Source: Tolypocladium sp. Sup5 PDA-1 (lineage: Eukaryota; Ascomycota; Sordariomycetes; Hypocreales; Ophiocordycipitaceae). Taken from it: a DNA stretch of 10,464 nt. The DNA is taken from positions 1-10,464 of the forward strand of contig JPHH03000161.1 in the NCBI GenBank assembly GCA_000750105.3, read 5' to 3'. The notes beneath the pieces were generated by a model. It made no database searches. It was not told where the DNA came from and saw only the letters and a program-made list of their open reading frames with translations. This document shows positions 7,001 to 10,464 of the stretch, piece by piece. The position numbers and the translations under genes are program-made. Position 1 is the stretch's first letter. Every line of letters begins with the position of its first letter.

Positions 7001-10000
7001 TTATATCCTTAATAAGTCTTATATATACTTTAATAAGTATTCTTATAATATAACTATAATTACTAGAGGTACTAGGACTATATTTACCTTAGGCCCTATA
7101 GCCTCTTAGCTTTTATAAATATATTTAGCTATCCTTAAAAGTTTAGTATTATAAATTAAATATACTATCTTTATAAGTTTATAGAAATAAGTTTCTTCTT
7201 TATCTCTTATAGAGCTTAGGTTAATATTAAATAATTACCTCTTTATATAAGCTATTATAGTATTATAGATAAAGATATTAAGCCTCTCCCTTAACTTATT
7301 TAGTAAGGACCTTATATAATTAGCGTTTTAAGGGATAAAGGCTATAATAATAATCCTACTAGGCTTTATCTTACCCTTTTCCTTAGTTTCTTATTAAACT
7401 TCTTTTACCTCTTTAGCCTTATTAATATAAGAGTCTCTAATTATTTATCTAAGCTATAATATATACTTAACTAAGTTATTAAGTAATATTAAGACCTTCT
7501 TATATATAACTTCTTATATAATACTCTTAAGGAAGCGTTTATACTTTAACTCTAAGTTAAAGCGAGGTTTAAAGTATATAAGTACCTTCCTTATCTTATT
7601 AATATTATTTATCTTTTTAGTCCCTTATAATACTTTTAAGTTAGGGATAAATAATAAGTTTAGGGTTAGGATTATATAAGCTAGTAATATTATTTATTTA
7701 TAAGCTTCTTCGCCCTCTTATCTTTATCTCTTTCGATTATATTCTATAATATCTATACTAATAATAATAGTATAGATAGCTTCCCCCTTATCTTAGATTA
7801 ATTCTAAGTCCTTCTTAAAGATAATTATAGAGGTCTTACTTACCCCTATATCTTACTTAGGCTAAGAGGTAATATTGGCGGTTTTAAGTAATTTAGGGCT
7901 TTATATAGCTCTTAAATAGCTTATTATAAACTTATCGAGGATCTCTTTTTCTTTAAAATTTAGCTCTTAATCTAGCTACTAACTTAAGGGTAGCTACTTA
8001 GCTTATAAGATAAGGGGAGAGGTAAAGTACTCTAAGTAAGCTTTAATTTAATAAATTATTAATTATCGAATATAAGTACTATAAGCGATAAATTACTAAA
8101 CTAATACTAGAATAATTATATTTACCTTATTTATATAGCTAATACTTATAACTATTATCTTTATATTAAAAATATATAACTTAATACTAGAATTATACTT
8201 ATATTTAAGGTAAGTAAGAGGAAGGTAGCTATTAAGGCTAGTATAATATTAATAATATTATTCTCTCTTTTAATAATTATTAGAGATTATATTAATATAG
8301 GGCTTATCCTATTAATTATAATTAAATAATTCCTAGAATTAGATATAGGAATTAGTAATCTAGCCTTTATTTAAGGCTTAGGTATTATTACTCGCGTAAT
8401 CCTCCTTTACTTAATAACTATCTTATATAAGTAAGTTCCTTATCTTATCTATAGCTTTTATAAACTCCTTAATAAGGTTAATTTTTATATCTATAAGCTA
8501 GGAGGTTAGGTCTTTAACCTAAGTCTATAAATCTAATAGTCTTATCCCGATTATTACTATAGGCTTTATATATCCTTACTTAAAAGTTATCTTTAATTTA
8601 AAAAGTATAAAAGTATTATAGTATTCCTCTTAAATTATACTTCCTAGGTTTATAAGTATAAGAGTAATTATATCTATATATTCTATATCTAGGCAAGGCT
8701 TAAGGTAGCTCTAAATATAATCTATAAGCTAAATATACCTTATTATAATTATTTAATCTAAGGTATAACTATACTTTTTTATAATAGCGATATTAAGCTT
8801 CTTAAGTATAGTATAATATATATCTCGAGACTATAAATCGCTCTTCTTTTAGTTAACTAGCTTAACCTTATACTAAAGGTAAGTATATTACTTAAGCTAG
8901 TCCTTTACCTCTTTTATAGTTCTAGGATATTTAATATTATAGTAAGTAAGCTAAGTCTAGGTAATCTCGCGTTAGTCTATATCTTAGGTATAGTATTCCT
9001 TTACTAAGGTATCTTTAGCTTCTTCTTAGCTAAGATTATTAACGAGGACCTTTATATAAGCTATTTCTTTTAGAGAGATATAGCCCTTAAGCTAGGCGAC
9101 CTTTTTATTATCCCTAATATAATAAGCTAATATCTCTCTCTCGAACTTATAAAAGAACTTAGTAATATCTTTATTAATAAAGGTCCTAACTATAGGGTAT
9201 TAGATCTACCCTATAGTAATAGTATCTTTAATAACTCTTCTAAAGTATTCTAGGTCTATTCTCGCAAAGGGTCCTATTATATTATTATTAATAAGGTTAG
9301 TAAAGTCTATTAACTTCGGTCTTATTAGCGCTATTATCTATTCTAGTCTCTTTAAAAGTAATATATAAAGGGTAACTTAAAAAGATAAAGTTAAGCTAAT
9401 ATCTTAGTCTTCCTCTTTTTCTATCCTTACTCCTTCTTTATCTAAGTTACCTTTATATTATCTTTATTTCTTATCCTTTACTCTAATAGCTCTTAGTTCT
9501 TATATTATCCTATAAAATAAGGTATAAGTTATTACTAGCCTTACTAAGAGAATAATACTCTATAATATCTACTAAACTAAGGCCTAGCTTATAAGGACTA
9601 GGAGAAAATCCTACCTATTATAATCGAGGAACTATTTATTCTTAGAAGAGGTAATATATCTATTAAGTAAGATAGTCTAGCCCTCTTATAGACTTTATTA
9701 TTAAGGTATAAAGGATTTCCTAGTAAGTAACTTTATAACTTACTATAAGGCTTCTTTACTAAAATAGCCTACTTTCTCCTTATATTTGCTTTATACCTAA
9801 AGCTCTTCCTCGTATCTTAGTAGCTAAGTAAGGTATTATTTCCTAGTATTATCTTTATATAAATAATAGTTATATTATTCTATAATACCTTAATTTTAGG
9901 CCTCTACTATAATAAGCTTATTATAATATAGAGTTTTCGTTCCTTTCTTTTATTAGTAAAATTCTTATAGTAGCTAAAAGGTACTCTTATTAATTAAGAT

Positions 10001-10050
10001 AAGTTATTTACGCCCTAGAGACTAGTTTTATTAAGGGAGAATAAATATAC
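7001..10050 (-). pseudogene. Gag (capsid) polyprotein region (RIP relic)
   Basis: The frame from about 10.05 kb to 7.0 kb is in phase with pol and protein-like. The best gag-like part is about 9365-8720: LLKRLE, IIALIRPKLIDFTNL, then FARIDLEYFRRVIKDTI, FINKDITKFFYKFEREI, LKGYISLKEIAYIKVLVNNL, EYY, and REIT with TYYNIKYPRTIKEVKD, the helical pattern of Ty3-type capsid. Further on are DIEYIDIITLIL (about 8690), a possible coiled coil (LLDL, VKDL, LIDIKINLIKEF; about 8555-8455), and ELNFKEKEILDKFI (about 7960-7915). A CCHC knuckle should lie near 7.1-7.2 kb; I see a Tyr-rich YFYKLIKIVYLIY there but the spacing is not convincing. The true start is unclear because ATG has decayed; similarity-like sequence fades above about 10.05 kb. 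Confidence 0.72.
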
Positions 10051-10075
10051 TAAAGGCTAAGTATAATAATTATTA

Positions 10076-10363
10076 TATAAGTTATAGAGTTAGTCCTTAC
10101 CTAAGAAATTAGCTATTAGTTAGTAATATAAGTTATTATATAAGTTAGTACGCTACTTAATATATAAGATAAGATAGGTATCCTTATATAAGTTAGAGTA
10201 ACTATTACTATATAAGTTAGAGTAATTATTATTATATAAGTTAAAGCGACTATCTTTATATAAGTTAGAGCGACTATCTCTATATAAGTTAAAATATTAG
10301 TATAGTAGCGTATAGTCTATAAATTAGCGCTTATATAAATAAGTCTTTATATTATATAAGTTA
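10076..10363 (-). repeat. Nine in-phase copies of a 9-bp word, five in a 24-bp tandem array
   Basis: The + strand word TATAAGTTA (TAACTTATA on the - strand) starts at 10076, 10127, 10139, 10187, 10211, 10235, 10259, 10283 and 10355. All nine starts leave remainder 2 on division by 3, the phase of the downstream gag-pol frame. Copies four to eight form a strict 24-bp tandem array at 10185-10304, with the last unit diverged. In the gag phase each unit reads (R or stop)-stop-(S or L)-L-stop-L-I-stop. If the stops were Gln, this would be a Gln/Leu-rich octapeptide repeat at the start of gag. Alternatively it is a leader or LTR repeat. Confidence 0.7.
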
Positions 10364-10464
10364 AAGGTAAAGAGGTAAGGAGAGGTAATTATAGCTATCT
10401 TAAAAATATAAGAGGAATTAACTAGGATTTTTTATTATTAAAATCTTAAAAGCTTATAAATATT
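10364..10464. other. Right-edge leader sequence, nothing recognised
   Basis: This AT-rich stretch lies 5' of the gag region of the - strand element. I see no LTR end, primer-binding site or protein motif. The gag phase stays partly open but without recognisable sequence. The 5' LTR probably lies beyond the window. Confidence 0.4.

Larger units (their letters stand above)
1..10464. other. RIP-mutated, CA/TG-depleted fungal repeat block
   Basis: The whole window has lost nearly all CA and TG dinucleotides. By eye about 50 remain, most of them GCA or TGC. CG is still frequent, so this is not decay of methylated CpG. TA-rich codons replace CAA, CAG, CGA-neighbouring TGG and ATG in recognisable protein frames, so the direction of change is CpA to TpA on both strands. 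This is the signature of repeat-induced point mutation known from ascomycetes, which acts on duplicated DNA in the sexual cycle. I infer a heterochromatic AT-rich block in a Pezizomycotina genome. The species cannot be told from the sequence. Confidence 0.93.
2960..10464 (-). mobile_element. Near-complete Ty3/gypsy element, RIP-inactivated
   Basis: Read on the - strand, gag, protease, reverse transcriptase, RNase H and integrase follow one another in a single frame from about 10.0 kb down to about 3.0 kb, the order typical of Ty3/gypsy (Metaviridae-like) elements. All checked landmarks have codon low coordinates with remainder 2 on division by 3 (9272, 6953, 5636, 5441, 4949, 4613, 4082, 3911, 3536). 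Stops are dense but only TAA and TAG. The 5' LTR and primer-binding site were not found and probably lie beyond the right edge; the 3' LTR is expected below about 2750. The reverse transcriptase and integrase motifs recall a family widespread in fungi in which the usual YLDD is FLDD and the integrase has VDGGPEN and ANG-x2-E motifs. This is recalled, not searched. Confidence 0.9.

Noticed and set aside
7080..7200. CCHC zinc knuckle of gag, with ligands changed to Tyr
   Set aside because: The Tyr-rich segment does not keep the C-x2-C-x4-H-x4-C spacing, so it is not called as a feature.
10185..10304. TATATAAG copies as TATA-box promoters
   Set aside because: TATA strings arise everywhere in RIPed DNA and here repeat every 24 bp in one codon phase, so they are better seen as a tandem repeat.
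1..10464. Genome with an alternative code reading TAA/TAG as Gln (ciliate-like), which would open the frames
   Set aside because: Stops also stand for Trp (for example in the chromodomain WKGY and TWEP positions), catalytic residues are changed, and CA/TG are depleted in non-coding parts too. RIP explains all of this; recoding does not.
9900..10464. 5' LTR of the - strand element matching the 2.1-3.0 kb interval
   Set aside because: I found no shared longer words between the two regions by eye; the 5' LTR is more likely outside the window.

Overview
This window is almost certainly from a filamentous ascomycete (Pezizomycotina). It is a stretch of dead LTR retrotransposons destroyed by repeat-induced point mutation (RIP). 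The evidence is direct. In 10.46 kb the dinucleotides CA and TG are nearly gone: by eye I count roughly 50 survivors where several hundred or more would be expected. CG, AC and GT remain common, and TA is in great excess. CAA, CAG and TGG codons have become TAA and TAG throughout, and ATG has become ATA. No functional gene is present and I see no tRNA, rRNA or CRISPR array. My hand counts are approximate.

Layout. Positions 1 to about 1786 (+ strand) carry the 3' part of a Ty3/gypsy chromovirus pol: the end of RNase H, then integrase, then a C-terminal chromodomain, all in one reading frame. A short degraded reading frame on the opposite strand (about 2086 to 1713) overlaps its 3' end. Positions about 2090 to 2960 hold no recognisable gene. 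This interval contains an alternating GATCT/AATCT repeat array (about 2609-2740) and a possible polypurine tract, and it is the part of the window that best escaped RIP. From about 2960 to the right edge, the - strand carries a second and different Ty3/gypsy element: gag, protease, reverse transcriptase, RNase H and integrase in that order, with no chromodomain seen. One frame (- strand codons whose lowest coordinate leaves remainder 2 on division by 3) runs through the whole gag-pol. Its gag end (about 10.08-10.36 kb) holds nine in-phase copies of a 9-base word, five of them in a 24-bp tandem array.

The two elements lie tail to tail. Each originally encoded a polyprotein that would make virus-like particles, copy its RNA into DNA and insert it. 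Both are now inactive: stop codons are dense, and key residues of the protease, reverse transcriptase, RNase H and integrases have been changed, every one I checked fitting a TpG-to-TpA change. The most interesting signals are the almost complete loss of CA/TG, the concentration of survivors in GCA/TGC context, the 5-fold enrichment of survivors between the elements, the antisense frame at the chromovirus 3' end, and the phase-locked repeats at the start of gag. I found no convincing sign of a new biological system beyond these.
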